In this document: positions 46,347-59,200 of the stretch, in pieces
Layout: the number at the start of each line of letters is the position of its first letter
Numbering within the stretch: position 1 is the first letter of the stretch
Assembly: GCA_964036665.1 (NCBI GenBank)
Contig: OZ038532.1
Location: forward strand, 1,302,001 to 1,366,000
Direction of reading: 5' to 3'
DNA length: 64,000 bases
Source of the DNA: Gordius sp. MW1
Taxonomy: Eukaryota > Nematomorpha > Gordioida > Gordea > Gordiidae
The notes under the pieces: model-generated
What the model was told of the DNA's origin: nothing
Database searches by the model: none
What the model saw: the letters and a program-made list of their open reading frames with translations, nothing else
Made by a program: the position numbers and the translations under genes

Positions 46347-48177
46347 ATGATTCAAAGTCTTAAATTTGTGAAATACTGCACTAGGCCCAAATCATTCAAG
46401 GTCTTAAAGAGTTTTATAAGAAAGCCAACAAAATATGCCATCTTTACTACAACCACGATTTATGCGATGACTTCTCAACCTTTGACAGAAAAAAACACAA
46501 TGATTGATTTGATTAAGAAGGCGTTATTAGCTCAGCGACAAAAGAAATATCGCTTATCAGAGCAAACTTTGCATCTTGCCTTGAAAGTAAAAATTATAGT
46601 TAATATATAATAATTTGAAGATAGCATTTGACACTGGAGACCCTATACAACTGGCACACGTATTTGATCTATTAGCCAATTTAGCATATGAAGAGGGTGA
46701 TTTTGATATAGCTGAAAAACTTTTTAAAGTATTTTTAGCAAAACTATCTGTTTTATTCAATTATCTTCTAATCTGTATTATGGCATAAGGAGGTTTTGCA
46801 AAAACTGATTTATTCAGATGATAAGAATATATCCAGTCTTGCAATGCTAGAAATATCTTTAAAACTTGCCCAAATATATGGCAAAAATGGTAATACTTTT
46901 TTTATTTTAGCATATTACAAAATGCATTGATTTTTGCCATTAAATTATTTTTGATGTTTAAACACAGTTATTTAATATGGAGCTCAATTTGTTTTTTTAG
47001 CGTTGCAAATGTTAAGAATTTTTATTCTTCGCCTCCTTTTTTTGATCTTGAGACAAACTATATATTTTAGTCCAGCTAATCACTACATTTGGTTGTACCT
47101 TTGTATTAATCAAAATACTTAATTTCTGCATATAATTTGTTTTTTTTCATATTTATAAAATAAACAAGAGCATTTTTATTCTAAAAGTAACGTAATGACA
47201 CAAATTATATTTTTTAACAAAGGTGAAGACTTAAAATCTCAGACTGGTTTTAATTACTGTATTAGCAATCTACAAAAAAAGCTTAAAGAGATTGATTTGT
47301 CAACAACTGATGCTGTAAGTAGTTATCAGAACATTAAATTTTAGAGCAATATTTAATAATTACTATTTATATTATAGCAAATTATACAAGATACTACAAT
47401 GCTTCTTGGCATGCATACCACGAATTTGCTAAATACCTTTTACAAAATAATAACTCAAAACATATTGAAAAAGCCATTAAATTGTTATCAGATGCCATAA
47501 CTTTGATTGAAGATAATTCAGTCATAACTGACATGAATAATTACGATTACTCTGCCTATTACAATGACAAAACTAGATTATTAGCCATTGAAGAGAAACA
47601 GGTAACTTTATTTTTGATTTAAGATTTTAATAATATATTTGTTTAATCAATTTAATATATTTAATTATATGTATTTTTTAATAGGTAAATAAACAGGAAA
47701 AAAATGCCTTTAATTATAACCCTCAAATCTATGTGCTTTACAACGATCTAGGCACAGCTTATTATTTCAATGGATCTTACGATAAAGCTATAAATCTAAT
47801 AAAACAGGCCATCAAAGGTACACAAGATTTTTTGGATGCTTGTACTTTGGCCATGGCCAAGCCACGAGATGACAATTTGTACATTTGGGAACGTCAAAAA
47901 TTACATTTAACAAATTTAAAGCGGAATATTGCCTCATATTATGTGTAAGTTACTACCTTATATTTCTTTTATTTTGCACATTGATATATGATGAACTTTA
48001 TGGTTGTTTTATCAAAAACATTTTACATTCTTCAGAAATTTGGGTTTGGCTTATTTAGCCCAAAATCAGGTGTCAGAGGGAAAAATTGTTTGCTTAAAGG
48101 CCCTTGACTTGGCTACTAGTTTAAATGATGCAGAATGCTTGTCTAAAGCTTCAGAATGTGTAAATCTTTTTACATAG
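46347..48177 (+). CDS. TTC19: TTC19-like mitochondrial TPR protein, seven exons, one apparent frame break
   Basis: TTC19 is an inner-membrane TPR protein needed for respiratory complex III assembly and turnover of Rieske-protein fragments. Exons: 46347-46586, 46621-46728, 46790-46889, 47223-47314, 47378-47601, 47685-47944, 48036-48177, all GT-AG with matching phases. The N-terminus is basic and aromatic (MIQSLKFVKYCTRPKSFKVL), fitting a mitochondrial presequence. Family blocks: LSEQTLHLALK, FDLLANLAYEEGDFDIAEKLF, EISLKLAQIYGKNG, FNYCISNLQKKL, MLLGM, EFAKYLL...KAIKLLSDAITLIED, NPQIYVLYNDLGTAYYFNGS, NLGLAYLAQNQ. Inside exon 5, between MLLGM and YHEFAKYLL (about 47414), alignment to the family needs one more nucleotide. 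The exon is 224 nt and 225 would keep frame. Every other junction is clean, so this is either a very young lesion or a base-call or assembly error. The start ATG at 46347 is the first that gives a presequence. Confidence 0.88.
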
Positions 48178-48331
48178 TTTTATTTACACAAATTACATTT
48201 CATATAGAACATCTTATTTTCAGTCATAGATATGTTAACGTTTTATTTATATGATAAATTGTAAACAAATTACATAACATTACATACCTTTGTGGCAATG
48301 GTCAGAAAAAATTTTTACTTGTATTTTTTCC

Positions 48332-48817
48332 AGGGGTTTGTCCCGAACCCCTGAAAACCGGATAAAACCCGATGTTTTACAGAACCCGAACCCAATTTTA
48401 AAAATACCCTTAAAACCTGAACCCGATGAATACAAAAAAGGGTTCGGGTTTTTAATTTAAAAATATATTGTGAATTGAATTTCTCAGTTTTCTCTATCAT
48501 GACAATGTAACGAAAACCATACGATTGTAGTTTCAATAATTTTATGTTTCCGGCATTTTTATTCATTAATCGATACTAATTATCTCAAGAATTATTTGTA
48601 TATGAGATGAATTAATTGGCATGTGAATTTAATTAGGTACTATTTAAAAATCAAGTTAACTATTCAATAATTTTTTGAAGGCAAAAATGTGTTATTAGTA
48701 TAATATAATTTCTTGAACCCGAACCCAATTCCTTAAACCCGAACACGAACCCGATTTCAAAATTTATGCCAAACCCGAACACGTACCCGATTTTATTTTG
48801 GACGGGTTCAAACCCCT
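48332..48817. repeat. hAT-type MITE with 8-bp target duplication and CCCGAACCCG motifs
   Basis: It is flanked by ttttttcc on both sides (48324-48331 and 48818-48825). The terminal inverted repeats are aggggtttgtcccgaac and ggacgggttcaaacccct. Subterminal clusters of aacccgaaccc or its complement lie near both ends. AT-rich non-coding core. It lies between the convergent TTC19 and COQ10 genes. Confidence 0.85.
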
Positions 48818-48825
48818 TTTTTTCC

Positions 48826-49690
48826 TCTTATTTTTACCTTATATCATTTGCAATGATATTTGACATTTTTATCCATAAGCGTTAACAAGCTTTTGTATTA
48901 TTGTTATTAACGTGTTTAAATATTAATTATTGGGTGGGGAATGCTTCAATGTTTTCCAGAAGTTTGTCTCATAAAATGGTTGATTTTACATAAATTTAAT
49001 AATAATTATTTTACCTATGATCATTACTTTAAAAATTTTGATAATTGCCGACTAAATTATGTAAATACAGGAGAAATTACACTCCTTAAAATTTCAAATC
49101 TTTCGCCAATCGGGACAAAAGTATCACATAATAAGATAAAATTAGAGATTGTTGAGGGGTTCATGACTATATGGAAATAGCATCCATGATTATAAAGGAA
49201 TATTATAAAGTAATACTTAGTAACACACAGACACACTTAAATGTCAACATGCTTTATTTAAACATGACCACTCCCAGTCAAGTGTCAACCTTAGATTTTA
49301 TAAACTTTCAAATAACTCAATCAAGTTCACAAATATAGCCTTAAAATAAATTTCCTTATTATATCATGACTGCCCCAGACAAAAATATGTATTCCTTGAT
49401 AATTGGTTAGTATAAATAAAAATCAGTCAAGTGATATACTAAGAATGGTTGCATGGAGGTGCCGGGGAAGAGAGGAATAACTTTATGTTAGGTGGAAAGG
49501 GCAAGTTGAAAAAAGGATGGCAAATAAGAAGGGATCAAGATGGAAGTCCTACAACAAAAAATATTAACCAATCAATATATGGCTGACGAAATCCACGGCT
49601 TATTTCTACCACATTACAACGGCGCTATTGATTATTATTTCAAATACACGCATCGCTCGGAAGTCGTAAAATTTTGTAGGTTAAAAGGCA
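48826..49690. other. Intergenic DNA between convergent TTC19 and COQ10
   Basis: An unrecognised 79-codon frame at 48941-49180 is the only open stretch. It shares no motif I know. The COQ10 3' UTR is expected here. Confidence 0.4.
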
Positions 49691-51041
49691 TTATTTTTTA
49701 GTCAATGGGTTATGGGTGATATTTGTGTTTTTAGTATTGTAGTCATTGACATTAGTTTCATGCTTCAGTCTAATCCTCCCACGGTCTTGTGAAGGGGTCT
49801 GGTTCGGGCTTTGGGAGGCAATAATTTTGAGATCAGCTGGAGGTCCATATATGACTTTAGCACGATTGATGAAGGCACCCACCATCTTTTTCACAACCTC
49901 GTCGAAAAAGAGGTGAGCTAGCTGTGAGTGTAGCATGGACCTAAACTCGAAAGAGACCTATAATAGTAGAGTAAATTTTGCTTGGGATTAACTTCTTACT
50001 TTGCTGTGTAAACAGATGGTGAAAAACAGTTTATATCATGTTAAAGCTAATTATTATACACAAACTAGTACATAAAACTCGAGAAATATATTGAAAGATC
50101 CTAGATGAATCTGTTGGTCTATAAAAGGTAATATTTTAATTTGTTTTTGCACATATCTTGATGTTATTATATGCTAAATTTAAACACCCTCTACATAACT
50201 CCATATTTAAATAATTTAATCAATACAATATGTGTAAGAATAATGCGCTAAACACATTGGTGAGTTAATAAATAAATAAAAAAAGCCTTAAAGTCTTACC
50301 GAAAAGTCAAGTGTACACGTGTCCTTTCTATGGGTTATACCAGGACTAAATTTCCATATAGCAATGAGATGGTTAAATAGCTTGCCTTCTGTACAAACTG
50401 ACTAGGATGAATATTAAGCAAATCATATGAGAGATAAAGTGCAATATTTAAAAGTACATTAAAATACAAAGTAAATTATTATTTATCCTTTTTATGTTTA
50501 CAAATAATTGTGTAGTAAACTGTTCAATTTATTCAATATTTTATAATTTAATTACTTCGATCAAGTGTGGGCTACTCATTGTCACTGCAGAAACATATTT
50601 TTCAATTAAAGGGGGAAAACCAATCTCAAGATTGCATTTTTTAAAAGAAGTGTCCTTTTTGTATACAGTTTGTGATTTAATACACCAAGGAACAAAATGA
50701 CAATAATTATCAACATCAGCAACCACATCAAACATTTGTTGCATTGAATATCTATAAGAAAGACTATAATTACATCTATAAGAAATTAAATTCAGATACA
50801 ATGTGCTTAAGATAGTTACAATAAATTTGTAAGCACTTTAAATCTTTTACCCTAAAACTTTTCTCTCTGAGTATTCTTTAGTTTTACTAGTTAAAACGGA
50901 TGGAATTTTAAAAAAATGCCTTTTGGGGATACATTTAACAGGAGGGATTAAGCAAGAGATAAAATTGTTTAGATGTTTGGCGAGAATTCGGTTACGAAAA
51001 GGTATATTGTAAAATAATCTGCTTTTAAAAACGCACTTCAT
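49691..51041 (-). CDS. COQ10: COQ10, coenzyme Q-binding START-domain protein, four exons, intact
   Basis: COQ10 is a mitochondrial START/polyketide-cyclase-fold lipid-binding protein that chaperones coenzyme Q for respiration and Q biosynthesis. Exons 5' to 3' (minus strand): 51041-50851, 50751-50556, 50401-50300, 49957-49691. All are GT-AG in phase. The sum is 756 nt, i.e. 251 residues. The N-terminus ([20 protein letters not shown]) is basic, as for a mitochondrial presequence. Family blocks: [94 protein letters not shown] and [20 protein letters not shown]. After YGPP there is a hydrophilic tail of about 50 residues rich in Asn, Thr and Lys that vertebrate COQ10A/B lack; it may be lineage-specific. 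The gene converges on TTC19 across about 1.5 kb. Confidence 0.93.
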
Positions 51042-52226
51042 AAGAATTTTACCAATTTTTCTAAGTCATCTGTGTATCAAGAGTGCCTTCAACTCGTCGC
51101 GAACATATGGTATTAATGATAATTATTTGCCACGATTTGCAAAATAGACTCGTATCCTAAATTAAATTATTCATATTTAATCCCAAATCTTGCCTTAAAT
51201 CTAGCCCTAATCTCTTCCATCCTGCTTCAAGCCTATTGCTGCTATCAACCGTTAGTGATACAAAGGCTTTTCGATGAATATAGGAAAGATTGTAGATTCT
51301 TATGATAAATCTGACAAAAACTTTATAATGTACTCTTCAGCAAAAATTGTGTAAAGCACCCACTCAATCTAATCTAAGGTCGGGTTTGACCTTGAGTTAG
51401 ACTTGCAGGAACTTAGCATCATTACTCATTTCAACAATAAATTATATAAAAAACACGAATCAAAATTTTAGCAAAAACTATAGATCTACTATTATCCGGT
51501 CAATATCGAACTCGCATTTTTTCTTTATTTAACACTTATATGGCCTGTCAATTATTGATGAAAAACAACAGAGTTATGTTGACAATGACAAAAATTACTA
51601 AATCAAAGTTGCTTTATACATTTTGAATTATTTTGCATGTTAGACATGGCCTGTGCCTTGCTTTTATAAGTGCAAATCCTATATAAATTAATTAGCTCTG
51701 GGCATGCTGTTAATAAAAACACCCAACGCAATTTTTTCATTTAAACCTTATATTATTTAGATTCAGCCTTACCATAAATTTAATTTGCTATAGTTGATGC
51801 CATGTTAATTTAGATAAATCCCCCATTCAAAAAACCACCACAGACAGACCAATGTTCAACAACTCATTAAAAAAACATACAACTAGCTCTTTCTGAAAAG
51901 AAATTTTTCTACGGCTGAAAGATGACAATAAATAGAATGTCTAAATGGTCTCTATTCAATTCCAAGAATTTTTATGGAGCGGGTCGAACAAATAAGGCAA
52001 AGTGAGTAATAATGTCGGGCCTTGTTGAAACAATTTTGTGTCAAGCCTTTTTGGGCCTACATTTTCCCGTAGGCAGATATCTAGTTACTTATCTTTAAAA
52101 AACATTATTGAAAAAAAAAGAACTTTATGTGATTTTATTCTTTATCAATTTTTAAAGTAGTTACAAAGAAAATGCGGAAATATTAAGGCAAACTATATAA
52201 AAGGTGTATGAAAGTATTAAGTCTAT
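51042..52226. other. Intergenic DNA upstream of COQ10
   Basis: AT-rich, no recognised gene. The COQ10 promoter should be at its left edge. Confidence 0.4.
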
Positions 52227-52234
52227 GTGTGAAA

Positions 52235-54660
52235 TAGAGGTGTGCACATCAATCCAATCGGATCAATATTTTAAATTTGGAAGTCGGATCGGATTTTCAA
52301 ATTTAAAATAAACAATAATAAGTTCTAATTAATTAAATTAATAATTTTTAGTATTTTCATAATTATCTTTGCATTCTTTTTTTACTTTACAATTTTTGAT
52401 GCCCAATACCACCTCTCACCTTACTTACCCTAATATATTTATCAGTATTTCCCTAGCGTTTTTCCCTAGCTAGACTTTCTTGTTTGGCAAGAAAGGAGCT
52501 AGTGTCAATGATAAATCAGCATCTCCCGTTTCCTTTTTTGCACACGCATCTCTTTCTATCTCAACTCAACTAAACTCCGAAAATCATCAATCACAATCTC
52601 CCCTTTCCTAGCACACGCATAGCTCCTTTCCCTCTTGATTCCGGGTAATCATGAATGATGTAGCTTGTCTTAGAGTCAATCTCCATGTGCAGGGGTATTG
52701 TCGTTGACGAGATGGTGTGAGTAATGCTGACTTGAGGGGAAACAATAGGGGGGGGGGGGGGGTGGGGTGTTGGAATTAATCATTGGGATTCGTAACAGCT
52801 AGCAAATACAACAATATTGTTTATCATATTAAAAACCGTCATGGAAGAAATAATAAAAAAATCTAAAAGAAATATGCTTCAACAAGTTAAAAAAGAAGAC
52901 GGAAAAAGTCAAATTTGGAGTTACTTTGACCTTCTAAATGAAAATGATACATACACCGGTTATGTTATCTGCAAGAAATGCCATCATATCTACACATATT
53001 ATTCCATTCTGTTATGTTGAGTTTAACGCAATTTGTAGTTTATTTATTCATATTTTAGAAAGGTTACAAGAATTCGAGAGTGAGTAAAAAACATAATACT
53101 TGAAATCAAAAGTTGAAAGTAAAAGTACCATATATGAAGTTGTAAGGCCAGGGGGGGGGGAGATGGTGTAGACATAAATACTATTAAAATCAGTACAAGT
53201 AATACCGCAGATGTTATATATATATTCTATGTTTTAAAACTACGAGATATATTAATTAACGCGTCGCGAGTAAGATCAAAAGGGTATCCGACACAAGTAA
53301 GATACGAACTTGCAATTAATGTATATAGGAAGAAGGGGGGGGGGTATGAGATAGGCAGTTTTACAACCTTTGTGAATATAAGTACGGGGGAGGGGTTTGA
53401 TCGAATAAGTACGGTATTACAAACGCGTGTGCATAGCAGTGCGGTGGGGGGTGGGGGGATTTGTATAGGAGGACACGACAAATATAATGTTGAGTTTAAC
53501 GCAATTTGTAGTTTATTTATTCATATTTTAGAAAGATTACAAGAATTCGAGAGTGAGTAAAAAACATAATACTTGAAATCAAAAGTGGAAAGTAAAAGTA
53601 CCACATATAAAGTTGTAAGGCGGGAGGGGAGATGGTGTAGACATAAATACTATTAAAATCAGTACAAGTAATACCGCAGATGTTATATATATATTCTATG
53701 TTTTAAAACTACGAGCTATATTAATTAACGCGTCGCGTGTAAGATCAAAAGGGGTATCCGACACAAGTAAGATACGAACTTGCAATTAATGTATATAGGA
53801 AGAGGGGGGGGGTATGAGATAGGCAGTTTTACAACCTTTGTGAATATAAGTACGGGGGAGGAATTTGATCGAATAAGTACGGTATTACAAACGCGTGTGC
53901 ATAGCAGTGCGGTGGGGGTGGGGGGATTTGTATAGGAGGACACGACACATTCGAGGTAGTTCCCATCTTTTGCATCATAAATGTAATTCAAAAACTTCAG
54001 CTAAAATACAAATGACAAATTTGTTACCAAACCTCTCGCTGAAATCACAAAACTAATTTTTTTTTTGAAAAGCATCTAATTTATTTTATTTCAAAAGATA
54101 CTCGACCGTTTTCAATCGTTAACGGGGAAGGTTTAGAGCAATGCTCCAAGAAGCTCTGAATATTGGTACCATTCATGTTCATATAAACGTTGATGAATTA
54201 CTTTCAGGACTACCTTAAGTAAGAATACAGCAAAACTTGCAGATGTAGGTAGAGAAGCATTAATGTTAAAGTTACTCCCCCTTTTAAAAACAAAATCATG
54301 TACAGCCACTCTCGACATCTGGACAGATGACTTTGTCAAAATAAACTACTTAACATTTTCTTTAAGAAAGAAGAACGCGAATTAAACCAGAAAATTTAGA
54401 TTCTTTATTATTTTTATATGATAATATGGAATTAGTCCAATAAAATTTTATATTTATTTCAGGTCTATTAATATTGCTATACCTTATTTTTATGTATTTT
54501 GAATTTAATCATCAAAAAAAGTTCTGTTTGTAAAATTTTAATTAAAAAATTTCGGATCGGAATTAGATTTTAAAAAACTCGTATCGGATGGGATATAAAA
54601 TTTTTCAAAAACCCCTCGGATCGGATAGGATCAAAAAAATTTGATCCGTGCACACCTCTA
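52235..54660 (+). mobile_element. hAT transposon with BED zinc-finger remnant, internally duplicated
   Basis: The terminal inverted repeats tagaggtgtgcacatcaatc (52235) and gatccgtgcacacctcta (54660) are clear. Subterminal cggatcgga-type motifs occur at both ends. A plus-strand frame at 52817-53020 encodes a BED-type finger start (KSQIWSYFDLLNENDTYTGY, then VICKKCHHIYTYY). Near 54220-54360 the plus strand reads NTAKLADVGREALMLKLLPL, then KSCTATLDIWTDDFVKINYL, a hAT transposase block. Between them, a 470-bp segment is present twice in tandem. Flanks tgtgaaa and ggtgaaa may be a decayed target duplication. Interrupted, so not autonomous. Confidence 0.8.
53014..53950. repeat. Tandem duplication, about 470-bp unit, two copies
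   Basis: Copy 1 is about 53014-53483 and copy 2 about 53487-53950, both starting atgttgagtttaacgcaatt and ending tttgtataggaggacacgac. They differ by few substitutions and by lengths of G runs, so the duplication is recent. The minus-strand frames at 53227-53481 and 53725-53991 are repeat artefacts. Confidence 0.85.
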
Positions 54661-56239
54661 GGTGAAACCAACTCAGCTTGTCTGGCGGCTATTATTTAAA
54701 AAAACATATTGCTGATTACTTAATATCATCTATCTATAATAGTAATACACATATTTCAGATCGTTTTTAATCATTTTTCCCATTAAAAAAAGAATTTTCA
54801 GTATGTTTCAAAGATCAAACGCCCACAAAAGTTATTTAGTGAAAGACACAGGTGTATCAGCGATTTGATGCTTTATTTAATCCTTTAAAAAGTTGGTTAA
54901 AATTCAAATGTAATCCGAAAGTCATGATGTTGTGTTATGTTAAAAACTGTTTAAATCGCGACGTCGGTATGGCAAATATGTATTTGAGTATATATATAGA
55001 TGTATTAAAGGGTTCTTAAAAGTTATATAAAAATAGGATTTCAATATAACATCGCGCGCTTTAGTAATTAGAATAATGGTAAAAGTTATTAATGGCGACT
55101 ACAAGAAAAATCTTGTAAAGTATAAATTATGTCAAAATAGTGGTCGTACAAGCCTAAAATTGTATTATGACATTTGGGGTAAGGTAAATAAATCGTCAAA
55201 TTGTATTTGACTAGAGAGTTACACTCTCCCTTTCATATTGTAATAAGCGAAATTGGTGGATCATTATAAATTGCGATAAAGATGTAAAGTAGATATAATA
55301 TGAGAATTATAATGCCACGATGTCCCCCCTTAATGATAAAACTTTTTATGATAAAGGAAAAAAAACAAAATTTATGCATTTTTTCGTATATAAGGATTTA
55401 ATGCATAATTTGAAAGTATTTTTGTGTGTGCTAAAAAGTAAGGTCGGAATGTCGAAATAAAAATGGCTTGAAAATTTAAGAGTAAATCCTACAAATCGTT
55501 CTAGTAGAGATTCAGGTGTCATCCATATTGCACATTGGGCAAAGGAATGTGAGAGTTTCCATATATGAGAAGAGGAATGTAAGAAATTGTTGACCAACGG
55601 GAATGTTGCTTTCATAAGTTCGCCTATACAAAAACACACATATATATATTTGAGTTATTTATTTGCTATGATGATTAATGCCATAGATTTGGTGACAACA
55701 TTGAAAGTCCTACAGTGACGAACGGACGGGGTTATACGGAGGCACTTTAAGAAAATGTGCGCACATCAGCTGACAAATATGTGGACGAGAAAGTGATTTT
55801 GGGGAGAAAAACTTAAAACTTTGTTGTTAAGTTTTTCTCCTTGCACTAGCTATTAAAGTAAACGAAAAAACAGAAGACTGACTGACACTGAACTGGTATA
55901 AATATCAAATTTACGATATGGGTACAAACTTTAGCTTCACTACCATATAGAAAAAACGAACGAGACCGCTATGATATTTAGTCAAACAGTTATATTATAC
56001 CCACTTAAAGCTTTCTTCTAAGCTCTGACTCAAGAACTAATCTTTCCCATCTCAGAGACTCGTCTCATGAAAGATCCCCACCTGGCGATGAGAAAATTAC
56101 TATGATTATTATTGGACACTTGGGAAAATGAGTGCGCAAATTAAGGGAAGAACATTTGCAATGTTAAAATGACGATTGACACAACAAACTATAGCAAAAC
56201 GATTATTTACTTGTGTAAGCCTTGTTGACCTCAAAAGTT
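54661..56239. other. Intergenic DNA 3' of the CELF gene
   Basis: No recognised gene. A frame at 55346-55639 on the minus strand shows no family features. The CELF 3' UTR probably occupies part of the right end. Confidence 0.4.
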
Positions 56240-59200
56240 TTAATATGGTTTGCTAGCATCTTTTGGCCGTTTCAATTGAACTTTAAGCCTTTTCATCCCA
56301 ATTTGAAATCCATTCATCGATTGGATCGCTGCTTGGGCACTGCTTGGATTATCGTAACTTACGAATCCTATAATCCGTAATTGTATTTTAACACATTTAT
56401 CGAATATTACTAAATTTCTATCTTTCTTAGTTATTTAGACCCTTTCTGAGTTAAAACTCTTGAAAAGTAATTTGTGATAGATTTCTAACCAAACGTTTTA
56501 TATATAATTTTAACGGCCATGCATAATAATCAAAAAATATAGTAGTAATATCTCATCTGATAGGCAGATAAAACTTTAGAATTATTATAAGATATTGGTT
56601 AATATTGATAATGAATTAAAAGTAGTGTTGTAAACTTTGGATTTAGTCGACTAAACATAACTAGAGAAAAAGTTTTTTGGTCTGTTTTTCTTAATCGACT
56701 TTTGGGCATAGTCGAAATTTTTAAAACAAACCAGAGTTGACCGTTAGTCTTAATTAAACCAAAGGTGGACCAACAAAAACCCAGCCGTTTTTACAACACT
56801 CTGCCTTTACCAAAACATTTGCTTTGATTGGTAGCCTTGTCAACGAATACTTTTGCGCTGATAACGTTTCCAAATGGCACGAACATCTGCATCAATTCGC
56901 TATCCCCAAACTCTTGTGGCAAGTGGTATATAAAAAGATTGCACCCTTCGGGACCTATTTTTTTAATTAATAAAATATAAAAATATTAATATATATTTTA
57001 AAAATTTATATAAAAGCAAACAATAAACTGCCCAACCATTGGGATACATTGATTTCAACCTGGTAGTATGGCTTGGTTAATGAAATTTATAAACTTTAAA
57101 TTTAAGCCTAAAGTTCTTTTAGTGGACAGAAAACTAACTAGCAGGTCAAATCAAAACCATTGCGCGCAGCTTATTTATCTCACTATCCTTGAACGGTCAG
57201 ATCCCTCTCTTGAAGGGTGGATGCTTCCTGGCGGTACGTCACATGTCTAATAGGACAAAAGCTTTTTTTAAGTGACTACCCCTGTATTGATCAGTTTGCA
57301 CCCTCCAATGATGCTCACGATCCCCTAGGATCGGCAGAGCATTGTAAATTCTTAAAATATTCAGCTTTATTAGGATCTTCCATCTTTATTCCTATCGTTT
57401 CGTCATGCTCAGGGAAGTTTGGAAAGAGCGCTTCAAATTTTTTCAAAGAACTTAATAAACGCTCACCTCCTAATTCAATAGTTTTCTGCTAATACAATTC
57501 CATTGCCATCGCTAAATCTAATTTTTATTCCCTAATGGATTCAAAGACCATTCTTAAAGAAGACGAAGAACGGATAATGCCATCATTTTATTTATAAATA
57601 ATTTCGTTCTTGTAATCTTTTAATTGCTATGCAATTTATGGGCTCGTTTTTGGTTGTCCGTTGTCCGTTGTCCGTTGTCCTCCCTATCTATTTGCATTGG
57701 GTATATTAGGTTATCGCTTTTTTAAAGTAATGCATGAGAAAGAGGTGCCCCACCCCTCATCTCTATCTCCCTCGCTGTGTTATTTTTTAAATTAATGCAT
57801 AAGAGGTGCCCCACCCCTCATCTCTATCTCCCTCGGTGTGTTATATATAAGATTTGTTAAATTATCTATTATATAAAAAACATAAATAAAAGTTGTTTAC
57901 TTTTAATTGCTCTGCAATTTAACTAGTTATATAATAAACATAAATAAAAGTTGTTTACTTTTAATTGCTATGCAATTTAACTAGTTTTTGTTATATAATA
58001 AACATGGATAAAAGTTTATATAGTCAATAATTTTCAATCCGTTTATATAAATTTCATCGTATAAATACGGTGGATTTGGATTGATAGCGTAGGTAGAGGG
58101 AAATGGAACGCAATATTTCGGACACTTATGGTATGGACCATAAGTGTCCGAAATATTGCGTTCCATTTCCCTCTACCTACGCTATCAATCCAAATCCACC
58201 GTATTTATACAATGAAATTTATAGATAAAAGTTGTTTACTTTTAATGCTATGCAATTTAACTAGTTATATAATAAACATAAATAAAAGTTGTTTACTTTT
58301 TAATTGCTATGCAATTTAACTAGTTTTGGGGTTAGAATCCCGGAGTTTTTTTGACTCTTATGATTGTTCTTGTTACTATCATTGATAATAAGAATTTTTG
58401 GCCGTCCGCTGGCTGCTGACCAATGAAAAAATGACCATTGGCCAAAAAGTGAATCGAAATTATTTTTTTCGTTTTTTTTGATTATTATGATTGTTCCTGT
58501 TTCTACCATTGCTATTATGACTTTTTGGCCGTCCGCTGGCTGCTGACCAATGTTATATAATACACATAAATAAAAGTTGTTTACTTCTAATTGCTATGCA
58601 ATTTAACTAGTTTTTGGGTTAGAATCCCGGAGTTTTTTTGACTCTTCTGATTGTTCTTGTTACTATCATTGATAATAAGACTTTTTGGCCGTCCGTTGGC
58701 TGCTGACCAATTAAAAAAATGACCATTGGCCAAAATGTGAATCCGAGTTTATTTTTTCGTTTTTTTTTGACTATTATGCTTGTCCCTGTTACTACCATTG
58801 CTATTATGACTTTTTGGCCGTCCGCTGGCTCCTGACCGATGGAAAAAATGACCATTGGCCAAAATGTGAATCGAAATTATTTTTTTCGTTATTTTTTGAC
58901 TATTATGATTGTTCCTGTTCCTACCATTGCTATTATGACTTTTTGGCCGTCCGCTGGCTGCTGACCAATGGAATAAAATGACCATTTGCCAAAATGTGAT
59001 TCGAAAACTTTTTTTTCGTTTTTTTGACTATTATGAATTTATATCCACTTTTACCGTGTCCTGGCTTCTGACCAATGGAAAAAAATGACCATTGGCCAAA
59101 ATGTGATTCGAAAATTTTTTTTTCGTTTTTTTTACTCTTATGAATTTAAATCCACTTTTACCGTGTGCTGGCTGCTGACCAATGGAAAAAAATGACCACT

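Noticed and set aside
55346-55639. 97-codon minus-strand frame
   Set aside because: No motif, no splice context and hydrophobic low-complexity composition; not supported as a gene.
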